Assembly (NCBI GenBank): GCA_017744915.1
Contig: JAGIAH010000001.1
Span: 62,001-126,000, forward strand
Length of the DNA: 64,000 bases
Reading direction: 5' to 3'
Source of the DNA: Agrobacterium tumefaciens
GTDB taxonomy: Bacteria; Pseudomonadota; Alphaproteobacteria; Rhizobiales; Rhizobiaceae
Below are positions 52,385 to 63,400 of this stretch, one piece after another. Each line of letters starts with the position of its first letter. The stretch's first letter is position 1. The position numbers were made by a program, and so were the translations under genes. The notes under the pieces are model-generated. The model was not told the DNA's origin, did not search any database, and saw only the letters and a list, made by a program, of their open reading frames with translations.

Positions 52385-53509
52385 ATGAAGACGGCAATCG
52401 TGCATGACTGGCTCACCGACAGGGGTGGGGCCGAAAAGGTGCTTCACAATCTCCTGGAGATTTATCCGGACGCGGATATTTATTGCCTTGTCGACTTCAT
52501 GAGCGAGCGCGACCGGGGATTTCTCGGCGGCCGGCAGGTCCACACCTCCTTCATCCAGAAACTGCCCTTCGCCCGAAAAAAATATCGCTCCTATCTGCCG
52601 CTGATGCCGCTTGCCATCGAGCAATTCGACATGAGCAGCTACGATCTGGTGATTTCCTCAAGCTATGCGGTCGCCAAGGGCGTCATCACCGGCCCGGGCC
52701 AGTTCCACGTTTCCTATATCCACAGTCCCATTCGCTACGCCTGGGATCTTCAACACCAATATCTCAAGGAAACGCGGCTCACGCGCGGCTTCACCTCCTG
52801 GATCGCCCGCGCCATTCTTCATTATATCCGCATGTGGGATATCCGCACCGCCAATGGCGTCGACCTGATGACGGTCAACTCCAAGTTCATCCGCAACCGG
52901 GTGCGCAAGTGTTATGGCCGTGATTCCACCGTGATCTATCCGCCGGTGGACACCTCCCACCTGTCTCCTTCCGACCGCAAGGGCGACTATTTCGTCACCG
53001 CCTCCCGGCTGGTGCCCTACAAGAAGGTGCACCTCATCGTCGAAGCCTTTGCGAAGATGCCCGACAAGCGACTGGTCGTCATCGGCGACGGGCCGGACAT
53101 GAAACGCATTCGCGAAATCGCGACGCCCAATGTCGAAATCCTTGGTTTTGTCGGCAATGAGGAGCTTCATAAATACATGGCCGAAGCCAAGGCCTTCGTC
53201 TTTGCGGCTGAAGACGATTTCGGCATCGTACCGGTCGAATCCCAGGCGCTCGGCACGCCTGTTATCGCCTATGGCAAGGGCGGCGCGCTCGAAACCGTCA
53301 TCCCGCTCGGCGCCTCCAACCAGCCGACCGGTCTTTATTTCCGCGAACAGACGCCCGAAGCAATCCGTGGCGCCGTGCAGGAATTCGTCGACAATTCAGA
53401 CAGTTTCGACAAAAGCGCCTGCATCGACAATGCCGCACGCTTCTCACGCGAAAGGTTCCTGCGGGAATTCGCCGATACCGTGAATTTTGCGCTCGCCGAA
53501 AGGGCCTGA
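52385..53509 (+). CDS. Family 4 glycosyltransferase (GT-B)
   Basis: A 374-residue retaining glycosyltransferase with an N-terminal acceptor lobe beginning AIVHDWLTDRGGAEKVLH and a C-terminal donor lobe. The donor lobe contains TASRLVPYKKVHLIVEAFA, and the EDDFGIVPVESQALGTPVIA motif carries the E-x7-E pair that binds the nucleotide-sugar. It is probably cytosolic, working on a lipid-linked polysaccharide. The next gene is a Wza-like exporter, 423 bases away, but no polymerase or flippase genes flank them. Confidence 0.9.
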   Translation: MKTAIVHDWLTDRGGAEKVLHNLLEIYPDADIYCLVDFMSERDRGFLGGRQVHTSFIQKLPFARKKYRSYLPLMPLAIEQFDMSSYDLVISSSYAVAKGVITGPGQFHVSYIHSPIRYAWDLQHQYLKETRLTRGFTSWIARAILHYIRMWDIRTANGVDLMTVNSKFIRNRVRKCYGRDSTVIYPPVDTSHLSPSDRKGDYFVTASRLVPYKKVHLIVEAFAKMPDKRLVVIGDGPDMKRIREIATPNVEILGFVGNEELHKYMAEAKAFVFAAEDDFGIVPVESQALGTPVIAYGKGGALETVIPLGASNQPTGLYFREQTPEAIRGAVQEFVDNSDSFDKSACIDNAARFSRERFLREFADTVNFALAERA

Positions 53510-53932
53510 CCAGCGCTGGCAAAATTAAAAAATCTTTACGCAACAATTAATTAGAAAGATTTTTAGCCAGACAGGGAAGAAACCTCGCAAGCGTGACAAA
53601 ACTGCACTAGCGCAATGTAGCCATTGCGGGGATTATTGCAGACAACCGAATATTGACGAGCATCGATACTGAAAACATTCGCGAACGCGAATATTGAAAA
53701 TGGCGTGGATTCTTCCAACGCGATTTAGCAATGAATAAACTTGAAGCGTCGCCAGAACTTGGGCATATGCCCTGAGGAAAGCGTTATTATTCCACAATGC
53801 GATTCTGCTGATCGATTGGTAATGTCGGCGGGGGTTTCTTTACCAAATTATTTTATAAAGTGATTATTTTAGAAACCTATACGATGTCCGGATTGTTCCC
53901 GCTTTTTGGACGATATTCATTTTGAGGACCAA
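53510..53932. promoter_or_regulatory. AT-rich leader with inverted and direct repeats before the export gene
   Basis: No gene is seen in these 420 bases. ATTCGCG/CGCGAAT (53677-53683 and 53686-53692) is a perfect palindrome with a two-base centre. The word CGAATATTGA occurs at 53647-53656 and 53688-53697, 41 bases apart and so about four helix turns. These look like binding sites for a regulator. A TTTATAAAG word near 53853 may belong to a promoter, but no -35 is clear. Confidence 0.55.
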
Positions 53933-55129
53933 ATGCGTTTATTGAATGTTTCGATTCTGCTTGCCTCTGCAGCGCTGGCCGGTTGCACGGTTACCGCGGC
54001 ATCCGGCCCCGATGCCGCGTCAATCGAATCCAACGCCTCCGTGAAGTTCACCTCCAAGGACAAGAAGAAAACCGCAGGTGTCGACTACGCGCTGATCGAC
54101 ATAAACAGCTCCGTTCTCAATTACATCGGCGATACCACCTCCTCCACCCTGCTCGGCAGCTTCGGCGGTGGCAAGGGTGGCGTTCCGGCGCTGCCCATGG
54201 GTGTCGGCGACGTGGTCCAGGTTGCGATCTTTGAAAGCCAGGCGGGCGGTCTGTTCATTCCAAACGACGCCGGCAGCCGTCCCGGCAACTTCATCAGCCT
54301 GCCGAACCAGACGGTGGACCGGGAAGGCAATATCAGCGTTCCCTATGCCGGCAAGATCCGCGCCACCGGCCGCAATGTCGAGGACGTGCAGAGCGAAATC
54401 GAGGAGCGGCTGGCCAACCGCGCCATCGAACCGCAGGTTCTCATCACCAAGATTTCCAGCCGCTCCGCGCAGGCCTCCGTGCTCGGCGACGTCAAGGAAG
54501 CGACGAAGGTTCAGCTTTCGGAAGCGGGTGACCGTGTTCTCGACGTCATTTCTTATGCGAAGGGCCTCAGCGCGCCGAACATCGAATCCTACGTCACGCT
54601 GATCCGTCGCGGAAAGACCGCCCGCGTCAACTATAACCACCTGGTCAGCACGCCGTCCGAAAACATCTATGTGGTTCCGGGCGATACGATCATGGTGGAG
54701 CGGGAACGCCGCACCTATCTCGCCTTTGGCGCTTCCGGCCTGAATGGACGTTTCGAGTTCGAAGATGCCGATCTCAAGCTTTCGGATGCGCTCGGCAAAG
54801 CGGGCGGACTGGTCGATTCCCGTGCGGACCCTGCACAGGTCTATGTCTATCGTATCGTCAAACGCGACCTTCTCGTGAAGCTCGGCATCAATACGTCGAA
54901 ATTCCCCGGGGAGGACGTTCCGGTCATCTTCCGCGCCAATCTGCGCGACCCGTCGACCTTCTTCGCCAGCACGAAGTTCCCGATGCAGGATCGCGACATC
55001 ATCTACGTCACCAATTCGCAGGCCACCGAACTCTACAAGTTCCTGGATCTCGTCGGCTCCGTTCCGGCAACGACGGGCAATATTGCCGACGACGTGGTTA
55101 CGACGCGCAACGCCATCCGGGCATTCTGA
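53933..55129 (+). CDS. Polysaccharide export lipoprotein (Wza/OPX family)
   Basis: A 398-residue lipoprotein. The signal ends with the lipobox LAGC near residue 18. A poly-export domain follows (LPMGVGDVVQVAIFESQAGG, GNISVPYAGKIRATGRNVEDVQ, then the IEPQVLI type VEVK region) with SLBB repeats (VLGDVKEATKVQLSEAG; DLKLSDALGKAGGL). Such proteins form the outer-membrane channel for capsule or exopolysaccharide. It ends with a clear terminator, so it is a single-gene unit. I chose the ATG at 53933, which follows GAGGA; the earlier in-frame ATG at 53906 would place nine residues before the lipoprotein signal. Confidence 0.92.
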   Translation: MRLLNVSILLASAALAGCTVTAASGPDAASIESNASVKFTSKDKKKTAGVDYALIDINSSVLNYIGDTTSSTLLGSFGGGKGGVPALPMGVGDVVQVAIFESQAGGLFIPNDAGSRPGNFISLPNQTVDREGNISVPYAGKIRATGRNVEDVQSEIEERLANRAIEPQVLITKISSRSAQASVLGDVKEATKVQLSEAGDRVLDVISYAKGLSAPNIESYVTLIRRGKTARVNYNHLVSTPSENIYVVPGDTIMVERERRTYLAFGASGLNGRFEFEDADLKLSDALGKAGGLVDSRADPAQVYVYRIVKRDLLVKLGINTSKFPGEDVPVIFRANLRDPSTFFASTKFPMQDRDIIYVTNSQATELYKFLDLVGSVPATTGNIADDVVTTRNAIRAF

Positions 55130-55153
55130 CCTCGGCATGCCCATACGCATACC

Positions 55154-55187
55154 AAAGCCGCCCCGGAAACGAGGCGGCTTTTTCTTT
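55154..55187 (+). terminator. Intrinsic terminator of the export gene
   Basis: AAGCCGCC (55155-55162), ten-base loop, GGCGGCTT (55173-55180), then TTTCTTT. A standard stem with a T-rich tail 25 bases after the stop codon. Confidence 0.85.
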
Positions 55188-55419
55188 GGCCAGAACCCGC
55201 GGCGAAAGGAAGCGTGACAGAGTAGGCCTGGCACCTGGCCCGAAAATCACTCCAGCCCCTGCATCGCAGGGCGATCGAGCCACGGACATTGTCGCGGCCA
55301 TTACAAAAGTTTAAGGTGATTTCGCAGCGCATTGGGTGTCTTGTGGGGGAAAGCTGCTCCCAAGGCTTGCCGCACATGTTCGGGAAACATGTATCGCTCT
55401 CATTTCGCGGAATCGTCAG

Positions 55420-56697
55420 ATGAAACGTTTCTGGACCGCCCTCAGCGTTCTTGCCATCGCCGCCGCCGGCGCTTGGTACTTCAAGGACCGCCTGCCGCTC
55501 GACCAAATTCCCTACCTTAAACAATTCGCCAGCGTTTCTCCGCAGGCCGGCACCGAAACTGCAACACAGTCCTCCCAGAGCGGCCAGCCAGCCCGGCAGC
55601 AGGGACAAAGACAGGGCGGCGGACGGCGCAATGGCGGACCACCCACCGTCAGCACCATCGCGGTCAGCAAGGCAACGCTGCCGATGGATGCAACGGCGAC
55701 GGGGTGGGCGATTGCCGCCGACATCACCAATATCGCACCGCTTCAGGCTGGTCTCGTCACCGAAATCGAAGCGAAGGACGGCCAGCATATCAAGGCGGGC
55801 GATTTGATCCTCAAGATGGATGACCGCATCGCCCGTGCCGCCGTCGACAAGGACAAGGCCAATATCGCCGCCGATCAGGCAACGCTGGAGCAGACGGAAG
55901 CCGCCTTCCAGCGCGCCGCCAATCTCGTGAAGCAAAGCGCCGAATCCCAGCAGGTGCTGGATCAGGCAAGGGCGGCGCGCGATAGTGCCAGCGCCAAGAT
56001 CGATGCCGACCGCGCAATGCTTGCCTCCGACGAAGTGGCGCTCGAACATATGGAAATCCGTGCCCCCTTCGACGGACGACTCGGCGATATCAGCGTCAGT
56101 CCCGGCGCCTATCTCAGCGCCGGCATCAATATCGTGACGATCACGAAATATGATCCCATCTCGGTCAGTTTCCGCCTTTCCCAGCGTTACCTGCCGCAAT
56201 TGCGCGAGGGTGTGGCGAAGGACACCGCCGTCGATGTCGACCCCGCTGCGACGGGCGGCGAGCCCATGCGTGGCGTGCTGCGGTTTTACGACAACACGGT
56301 GGACCAGACCTCCGGCACCGTGCTGGCCAAGGCGGAATTCAAGAATGATCGCGGTCTTTTATGGCCCGGCCAATCCGTCAATGTCACCGCGCATTTCATT
56401 TCGGATGTGGAAATGATCGTGGTGCCGACGGTTGCCGTGCGGCCGGGTCCAAAGGGCAATTTCGTCTATACCGTCGATAGCGACCACCATGCCCATATGA
56501 CGCCGGTGGAAGTCGCCCGCTCGAATGGCGATCTCACCGCCATTGCAAGCGGCCTCAATGGCGGCGAACATATCATCGTCGAGGGTCAATCCGAACTTGC
56601 CGACGGCCAGTTCGTGGTCGAGCAATTTTCCGACAAGGGCGGAGCGGCCGGCAATCTGGCCGCCAATATTCCGCAGGAACAGGTTGGCGGCCAATGA
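55420..56697 (+). CDS. RND efflux periplasmic adaptor (HlyD/MFP family)
   Basis: A 425-residue membrane-fusion protein. One N-terminal helix anchors it in the inner membrane. The lipoyl-like region (PLQAGLVTEIEAKDGQHIKAGD), an alpha-helical hairpin (IAADQATLEQTEAAFQRAAN), and beta-barrel segments (IRAPFDGRLGDISVSPGAYL) follow in the usual order. The ATG at 55420 matches the family start; the open frame is 28 codons longer. It couples the RND pump to an outer-membrane channel not encoded here. Its stop overlaps the pump start (ATGA). Confidence 0.92.
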   Translation: MKRFWTALSVLAIAAAGAWYFKDRLPLDQIPYLKQFASVSPQAGTETATQSSQSGQPARQQGQRQGGGRRNGGPPTVSTIAVSKATLPMDATATGWAIAADITNIAPLQAGLVTEIEAKDGQHIKAGDLILKMDDRIARAAVDKDKANIAADQATLEQTEAAFQRAANLVKQSAESQQVLDQARAARDSASAKIDADRAMLASDEVALEHMEIRAPFDGRLGDISVSPGAYLSAGINIVTITKYDPISVSFRLSQRYLPQLREGVAKDTAVDVDPAATGGEPMRGVLRFYDNTVDQTSGTVLAKAEFKNDRGLLWPGQSVNVTAHFISDVEMIVVPTVAVRPGPKGNFVYTVDSDHHAHMTPVEVARSNGDLTAIASGLNGGEHIIVEGQSELADGQFVVEQFSDKGGAAGNLAANIPQEQVGGQ

Positions 56698-59600
56698 TCC
56701 CTAATTTCTGCATTAACCGGCCCGTCGCCACCACACTTCTCGCCATCGGCCTCGTGCTCGCCGGGCTTGCCGGCTTCCGCCTGCTGCCCGTTGCCGCCCT
56801 GCCGAAGGTGGATTTTCCGACGATCAACGTCTCTTCGTCGCTCTCCGGCGCTTCGCCACAAACCATGGCCACATCGGTCACCACGCCGCTGGTCAAGCAG
56901 TTCGAGACCATTCCGGGCGTCAGCGAAATCAGCGCCACCAACACGCTCGGCAACAGCTCGATCGTGTTGCAATTCGATCTCAACCGCAATATCGATGCGG
57001 CTGCGGCCGACGTTCAGGCCGCGATTTCGCGCGCGCAACGGCAATTGCCGAGCAACATGACGACGACGCCGAGTTATCGCAAGACCAATCCGGCCGATGC
57101 GCCGGTGCTGCTGCTTGCCGTCAACAGCAAGGAAATGCCGACCAGCAAGGTGGATGAGATCGCTGAGAACATCATCTCGCCGCTTCTCTCCACCATTTCC
57201 GGCGTTGCGCAGGTGAGTATCTATGGTGCGCAGACCTACGCCGTGCGTATCGGCCTTGATCCGACGCAGCTTCAGGCAAGAGGGCTCGGCGTCGATACCG
57301 TCACAACGGCCATCGCCCAGGCGAATAATCAGGTGCCCGTTGGCGCCCTGCAGAACGATAACCAGCGCCTGACGATCGAGGCCGATACCCAGCGCACCGA
57401 TGCGGCCGCCTTCCGCTCGCTGGTCGTCTCAACCAACAAGGGCGCGCCCATCCATCTCGGCGATATCGCCAATGTCACCGACAGCATCGACAATACCAAT
57501 GCCGGAAGCTGGTTCGATGGCGAACAGGCCATCATTCTCGCCGTGCAGCGTCAGCCGGACGCCAATACCGTCGAAGTGGTTGATGCCATCAAGGCCAAGC
57601 TGCCGGCGCTTCACCAGCAATTGCCGCCATCGGTCAATATCCACGTCATGAATGACGCTTCGACCGCCATCAAGGACGCGATCTCGGACGTCCAGTTCAC
57701 CCTGTTCCTCACCATCGGGCTGGTGGTTGCGGTCATCTATCTCTTCACCGGGCACCTGACGGCGACCATCATTCCGGGCCTTGCCGTGCCTTTGTCGCTC
57801 ATCACCGCTTTCGGCATGATGTATGTTCTGGGCTACAGCATCGACAACATCTCGCTGCTCGGGCTGACACTATCGGTGGGTCTGGTGGTGGATGACGCCA
57901 TCGTCATGCTGGAAAACATCCTGCGCCTGCATGAAAAAGGCCTGCCCATGCGCGAGGCGGCGCTGCAAGGTGCGGCAGAAGTCAGCGGCACCATCCTGTC
58001 CATGTCCATCTCGCTGGTGGCCGTCTTCATTCCCATTCTGTTGATGGGCGGTGTGATCGGCCGGCTCTTCAACGAGTTCGGCATGGTCGTCACGCTCGCA
58101 ATCATGGCCTCGGCGCTGGTTTCACTGACTGTGACGCCCATGCTCGCTTCACGCCTGTCGGGCCATTCCTCCCGGCCGCCAGCCATCATCCGCTGGTTCG
58201 ATGCCGGCTTCGAGCGCACGCTTCGCCTCTATGGCAAGGCGGTCGGCTGGTGCCTTTCCCATCGCCGCACCGTGCTTGCCTCGTTTCTCGCCTCGGTCGC
58301 CGCCTCGGTCTTCCTGTTCGAAACCCTTCCCTCCAGCTTCTTCCCGCAGGAAGATATCGGCCGTCTTTCGGTCTCGACACAGGCGCGTGAGGATATTTCC
58401 TACACGGCAATGCGCGATCTCCAGGCACAGGTTGCCGATCAGATCCGCAAGAACCCGGCCGTGGTGCATGTCACCTCCATCGTCGGCGGCAATTCGCGCA
58501 ATCCGCTGAACAACGGTTCGATGTTCGTGGAGTTGAAACCGAAGGAAGAACGTGCCCCGCTCAGCCAGGTGCTGACCGAACTGGGTCAAGCCACCTCGAA
58601 AGTGGCTGGCATTCGCACCTATATCAACCCGCAGCAAAGCCTGCGTTTTGGCGGGCGCAGTTCCGCCAGCCAGTACCAGCTCGTCGTTCAGGGCCTGAAT
58701 GCCGATACGACCAATGAATGGTCGAACAAGCTGATGGAGGCAATGCGCCGCGACCATACATTCACGTCCGTCACCTCCGACGCCCAGAATGGTGCGATCG
58801 CCGCCACGATCTCTGTCGATTCAGAAAAAGCGGCTGCCTTCGGCATTACCAATGACCAGCTACGCAAGACACTGGAAATGTCCTTCGGCGGTTATACGGC
58901 GGCGCAAATCCAGTCGACCGGTGACAGCTACGATGTCATCGTGGAATTCGACAGTTCGAAACCCTGGAATGATGATTTCCTCAGCGATATCAACATTCTT
59001 TCCGCAAAATCCGGGGTTCTGGTTCCGCTTTCCAACTTCGCCTCGCTGACCCGTACACAGGCGCCGGTTACCATCAACCAGACGGGCCAGCTCGTCTCCA
59101 CGACGATTTCCTTCAACCTGCCTGATGGCGTGGCACTTTCCGATGCCACAAGCCGGATCGACCAGATCAAGACCACGATCGGCCTGCCGCAGGATGTGTT
59201 CACCAGCTATGGCGGCACGGCGGCGATCTTCCAGCAGAGCCAGGGCAATACCGGCATCCTCATTCTGGCGGCGGTGTTGACCATCTATGTGGTGCTGGGC
59301 GTGCTTTATGAAAGCTTCATCCACCCGCTGACCATCCTTTCCGGCCTGCCGGCTGCGGCCTTCGGCGCTCTCGTGGCGCTGAAGGTGATGGGCATGGATT
59401 TCTCGATCATCGCGCTCATCGGCCTCCTCATGCTGATCGGCATCGTCAAGAAGAACGCGATCATGATGATCGACGTGGCGGTGGAGCTGATGCGCGAAAA
59501 AGCGGAACCGCCCGCAACCGCCATTCACGAGGCCTGCGTGCGCCGTTTCAGGCCGATCATGATGACGACTTTCTGCGCATTGCTGGGCGCTTTGCCCATC

Positions 59601-59834
59601 GCGCTCGGCTCCGGCGCAAGTTCGGAACTGCGCCAGCCGCTCGGCATCGCCGTGGTCGGTGGTCTCATCGTCTCGCAATTGCTGACGCTGTTCATCACAC
59701 CCGTCATCTTCGTGGAGATGGACCGGTTCGGCCACTTCCTCACCGGGCTATTTTCCCGCCGGAAGAACGTCGAACCCCATGCTGAGCAGCAAAAACCGCA
59801 AGGCAAGACCGAGCCGGATTCCGTGGCGGCCTAA
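56694..59834 (+). CDS. RND multidrug efflux pump inner-membrane subunit (AcrB/MdtB family)
   Basis: A 1046-residue HAE1-type RND transporter with twelve helices and two large periplasmic loops. The proton-relay aspartate pair is in GLVVDDAIVMLENIL near residue 400, and the second half has a conserved lysine region (GIVKKNAIMMIDVAVE). It exports drugs or other amphipathic compounds using the proton gradient. No regulator is beside it. Its 3' end overlaps the IalB-family gene on the other strand by four bases. Confidence 0.95.
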   Translation: MIPNFCINRPVATTLLAIGLVLAGLAGFRLLPVAALPKVDFPTINVSSSLSGASPQTMATSVTTPLVKQFETIPGVSEISATNTLGNSSIVLQFDLNRNIDAAAADVQAAISRAQRQLPSNMTTTPSYRKTNPADAPVLLLAVNSKEMPTSKVDEIAENIISPLLSTISGVAQVSIYGAQTYAVRIGLDPTQLQARGLGVDTVTTAIAQANNQVPVGALQNDNQRLTIEADTQRTDAAAFRSLVVSTNKGAPIHLGDIANVTDSIDNTNAGSWFDGEQAIILAVQRQPDANTVEVVDAIKAKLPALHQQLPPSVNIHVMNDASTAIKDAISDVQFTLFLTIGLVVAVIYLFTGHLTATIIPGLAVPLSLITAFGMMYVLGYSIDNISLLGLTLSVGLVVDDAIVMLENILRLHEKGLPMREAALQGAAEVSGTILSMSISLVAVFIPILLMGGVIGRLFNEFGMVVTLAIMASALVSLTVTPMLASRLSGHSSRPPAIIRWFDAGFERTLRLYGKAVGWCLSHRRTVLASFLASVAASVFLFETLPSSFFPQEDIGRLSVSTQAREDISYTAMRDLQAQVADQIRKNPAVVHVTSIVGGNSRNPLNNGSMFVELKPKEERAPLSQVLTELGQATSKVAGIRTYINPQQSLRFGGRSSASQYQLVVQGLNADTTNEWSNKLMEAMRRDHTFTSVTSDAQNGAIAATISVDSEKAAAFGITNDQLRKTLEMSFGGYTAAQIQSTGDSYDVIVEFDSSKPWNDDFLSDINILSAKSGVLVPLSNFASLTRTQAPVTINQTGQLVSTTISFNLPDGVALSDATSRIDQIKTTIGLPQDVFTSYGGTAAIFQQSQGNTGILILAAVLTIYVVLGVLYESFIHPLTILSGLPAAAFGALVALKVMGMDFSIIALIGLLMLIGIVKKNAIMMIDVAVELMREKAEPPATAIHEACVRRFRPIMMTTFCALLGALPIALGSGASSELRQPLGIAVVGGLIVSQLLTLFITPVIFVEMDRFGHFLTGLFSRRKNVEPHAEQQKPQGKTEPDSVAA

Positions 59835-60412
59835 CGCACTTCCCCGAGGCGTTTCAGCGCCTCGGGAAAACCTTTGCCCTGCAGCTGGAACGACACGATA
59901 CGGCCCTGCAGATCGGGCGCCTCGATGGTGAGTGTCTGTTCCGCCTTCAGCGCCGACACCAGCTCGATGAACGGCGTGAAGGACACGATGCAGCCAACCG
60001 GCAGACAGGTGCTGACCTGTACTTCCTGAAGGCGCATATTTCCCGATTTCACCGAAAACAGCTTGGTGACGGCCAGGCCGAACGGCAGCACCATGGTGCC
60101 GGTGAGTTTGTCCGGCGCTGCCGCATTGTCTATCCGGAACTCGACGGAAACGACCAGCTTGCGGGTTTTTTCCTCCAGCTGCACCTGGGCGATGGCGCAA
60201 ACCGGCTTCGTCTCTCCCCCTGTGGAGGGTGCGGCATCGGCGCCGTCTTTTTTTGCGGGAGCCGCACAGGCAAGCTGCCAGCTTCCGTAAGCCTCATGTA
60301 ATGGCACTGCGCTTTCCGCCGCCTGCTGCGCAGCCGCGCCACTCGCCGTGACACCGGCATGAAAAAGAACCGCAAAGGCCGTTTTCGCGATGCGGTTTCG
60401 ACGATGTCCCAT
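59831..60412 (-). CDS. IalB-family periplasmic protein coupled to an autotransporter
   Basis: A 193-residue secreted protein with a Sec signal (AKTAFAVLFHAGVTASGAAA). The IalB (invasion-associated locus B) family pattern is seen in the YGSWQLAC start, KPVCAIAQ, MVLPFGLAV and the STCLPVGCIVSF cysteine pair; four cysteines in total. The ATG at 60412 overlaps the autotransporter stop (TGATG), with GGAG nine bases upstream, so it is translated from the same message. The open frame is longer (to 60640), but that part lies inside the autotransporter barrel. Family members are poorly understood; a role in envelope or autotransporter assembly is inference. Confidence 0.88.
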   Translation of the reverse strand: MGHRRNRIAKTAFAVLFHAGVTASGAAAQQAAESAVPLHEAYGSWQLACAAPAKKDGADAAPSTGGETKPVCAIAQVQLEEKTRKLVVSVEFRIDNAAAPDKLTGTMVLPFGLAVTKLFSVKSGNMRLQEVQVSTCLPVGCIVSFTPFIELVSALKAEQTLTIEAPDLQGRIVSFQLQGKGFPEALKRLGEVR

Positions 60413-63400
60413 CAGAAACGAACTCCAAGTTCCGCAGCAGCGGATTGATCCAGCACGCCAGCCCCGAAAACCGCACCATAACGAAATGTCAAAGTGGCGG
60501 AGGGGATGAGATCGTAGCTCAGCCCCAGGTTCAATATTGCGGCATCGCGCGGGCTCGACGTACTTGAGACTGAAAATGAACCGCCACCCTCGTAGAACAG
60601 GCTGCTGCCCACGGCAGGGTCGCCATAATTGTGGCGCCACGCCAGATCGAACATCGCGCGGCCAAGCATGCCTTCAAGCGCGATATCGCGGCTGATCCGC
60701 GCACCGAGCGTGGTGTAAAACTGATCGTAGCGCGCAGAGCCGGCGGAAACCGCTGCAATGCCACCATTTTCCCGGAAGGCATCCGTGCGGCTATTCACAT
60801 AGGCAATATTGGCATAGGGCTCGATATGGGTGAGGTCGAAATCGAAGCGCCAGGCGGCTTCAGCAAAGACCTGTGAGGTGGAGCCGGCATAGCTGGCGGA
60901 AAGGTCTTCCTTCAACGTCGAAAAAGAAATCGCCCGGCGGGTTTCGGCATCCTGGAAAGCGTGGATTGCGCCAAGCCGCAGAGAGGCGGGGCCGATCGCC
61001 GTGCCCGCATAAGCGGCCACATAATAGCTGTCGACATCGGCCGAGGCGGCAAGCGCGGTCTGGTTGATATCGTCATGGCCATAACCGGCCGCCACCCCGG
61101 CGCGCCAGCTTTCACCAACTTCTCCATCCAGACCGAAGAGAACACCACCGCCTCTCATATCGACGGATGAACCATTGCCGTCGCCATCGATACGCCCGCG
61201 AGACCCGAAACCGCTGGACCAGAAGGTAAGCGCGCCTTCATCAAGGGCGACAGGGTTCTCGCCGCCTTCCGCATAAGCGACCGGCAGGATCGGCCGCGCA
61301 TCGACACCCTCGAAAGCGCTGCGCAGCCGGTTGAGAATGACATCGCGGGTTTGCCCGCTGCGATTGATCAAGGCCATGGCGAGTGAAGGATGGATTTCTC
61401 CGGCAAGCTGCGAAAAGGCCGATTGCGTTTCGCCCTCCTGGAGAAAGACGGCGGTCTGGTACAAAGGCGCGTTTTCTCCAAGCGCTTCGACCGCATTGGC
61501 GGCGGCACGTGCGTTGGCTGTCGATTCTCCCGCTGCAAGGAAGCCGGCAGCCTTAGATGTCGGGCTGAACGACAGATAAGCGGTGCCCGTATCGGCGCTT
61601 TTCGCGACGCTGGCGGTAAGAAAGGCAAAATTTTCGTCGATGCGGGAAAAGGTGCCGGTTACGCCGCCCGTCGCGGTCAATATCGCATAGGGCGTATTGA
61701 GACTGAAGGCGGAATGGTTCGTCAGCGGGGTGACGACAAGGCTGACATCGTTATCGATGGTGATGGTGCCGGTCACGGCGAGCTTGTCGGAATTGCCATT
61801 GGCGTCTATTTCAACCGCATAGCCTGAGCCGCTCGCAAATGTCGCGTTACCCGTAGAGGTCAGCGTGCCGATCGAATTGCCCGGTGCAAGCGTGCCGCCC
61901 GAGCCGACCGTCACGCCACCAATCGTGCCGGAACCGCCGAGCGTCGCGCCGCCCGCCACCGAAACGGCGCTTGCGAGCGAACCATTGACGCTGAGTTTTC
62001 CGGCTGAAACGGCGGTCGTACCGGTATAGGTGCTGTCTCCCGTCAGGACCAGATTGCCCTCGCCGGTCTTTTCAAAACTGCCGCTGCCGCTCATCACGTT
62101 CGAAAATGTGCCGGCCCCCTCCACGATGAGCCGCGCATTATTGGCGATATCGCCGGAACCGAAACTTCCTGCCGTGCCTTGCAAGGTGCCGCCCGAAATC
62201 GTGGTACCACCGGAATAGCTGTTATTGCCTGCAAGCCGTGTGACGCCGTTTTCCGCAACGACGCTGCCCGCCCCGGAAATATCGGCCGAGAGCAAATAAG
62301 CCGTCTCGGAATGATTGAACACAATCCTGCCATTGCCGGCGCCGAAGCTGATTGTCCGCGCATCCACGGTACCAGCCGAACGGGCCGTCTGCCCGGACGC
62401 GGCACCAATGTTCAAAACACCCGTCGAACCCGCTGCCGAGGCAATGACGACCGTAGATGCAGCAAGCGCCGCCCCGCCCGTCACCTCGACGGAGCCACTT
62501 CCGGCAGCGCCGATCACCAGCATGTCGCCGACCGAAGCGCGCGAACCCGTGCCATTGACGAGCACGGCTCCATCCGACCCCGCCGCCGAGCCGACATAAA
62601 GCTGATAGGCATTCAGCGATGCGCCATTTGTGACCGTAAGATCGCCGGAACCGGATTGTCCGACCGTCATGCGACCGGAAGTGCCGAGACCGCTATCGAC
62701 ATAGGCGGTGACATTCGAGCCTGCGCCGGTAATGGTCATTGTCCCGGAAGAACCGATGAGATCCCCAAGGACCACCTGTCCTGCCCGGATGTTTCCTGCA
62801 GCGCTAACCATGACATTTGCCGAAGAGGTGTTTTGATAACCCGCAATCAAGGTGCCGGTCATCTTCCAGCTGGAACCGCCGCCGGTGATGGTGACCGATG
62901 AAGAGGACCCGCCGAGCACAGCAACGATACCGTCATTGCTCTCCAATGTACCACCAGCCTCGACCACCAGCGTACCGTTGCCGCCACGTCCCACAGTGAG
63001 GTCACCGTTACTGCGCAGCGTGCTGCCAGTGCCGGAAATCCGGGCGGAGCCGCTGCTGCCGGCACCGTTGGCAAGCACAACGTTTTGGGCTTCGACGAGG
63101 CCTCCGCCGGTGACGGCCAACGATCCCGCCCCTTCGGCGCCGATATTCAGGCCGCCGCTACCGACATTCCAGGCCGACCCCTGCCCGTCAACGACGGCGA
63201 CCCCTGTTGCCCCGGCAACCGCGCCGAGCCGGGCGGAGGTGCTTTGTACCGTTCCGCCCGCAGTGATGTTCAAGGTCCCGTTCCCTGCCGCCCCGCCGGA
63301 AACGGCAACATCGCCGCCGACCTGCAGGTCGCCGGTCGTCCAACTAGAACCGTCACCGGTTACCGTCGCCACGGATGTGGAATGGCGGCCGATGATCGCG

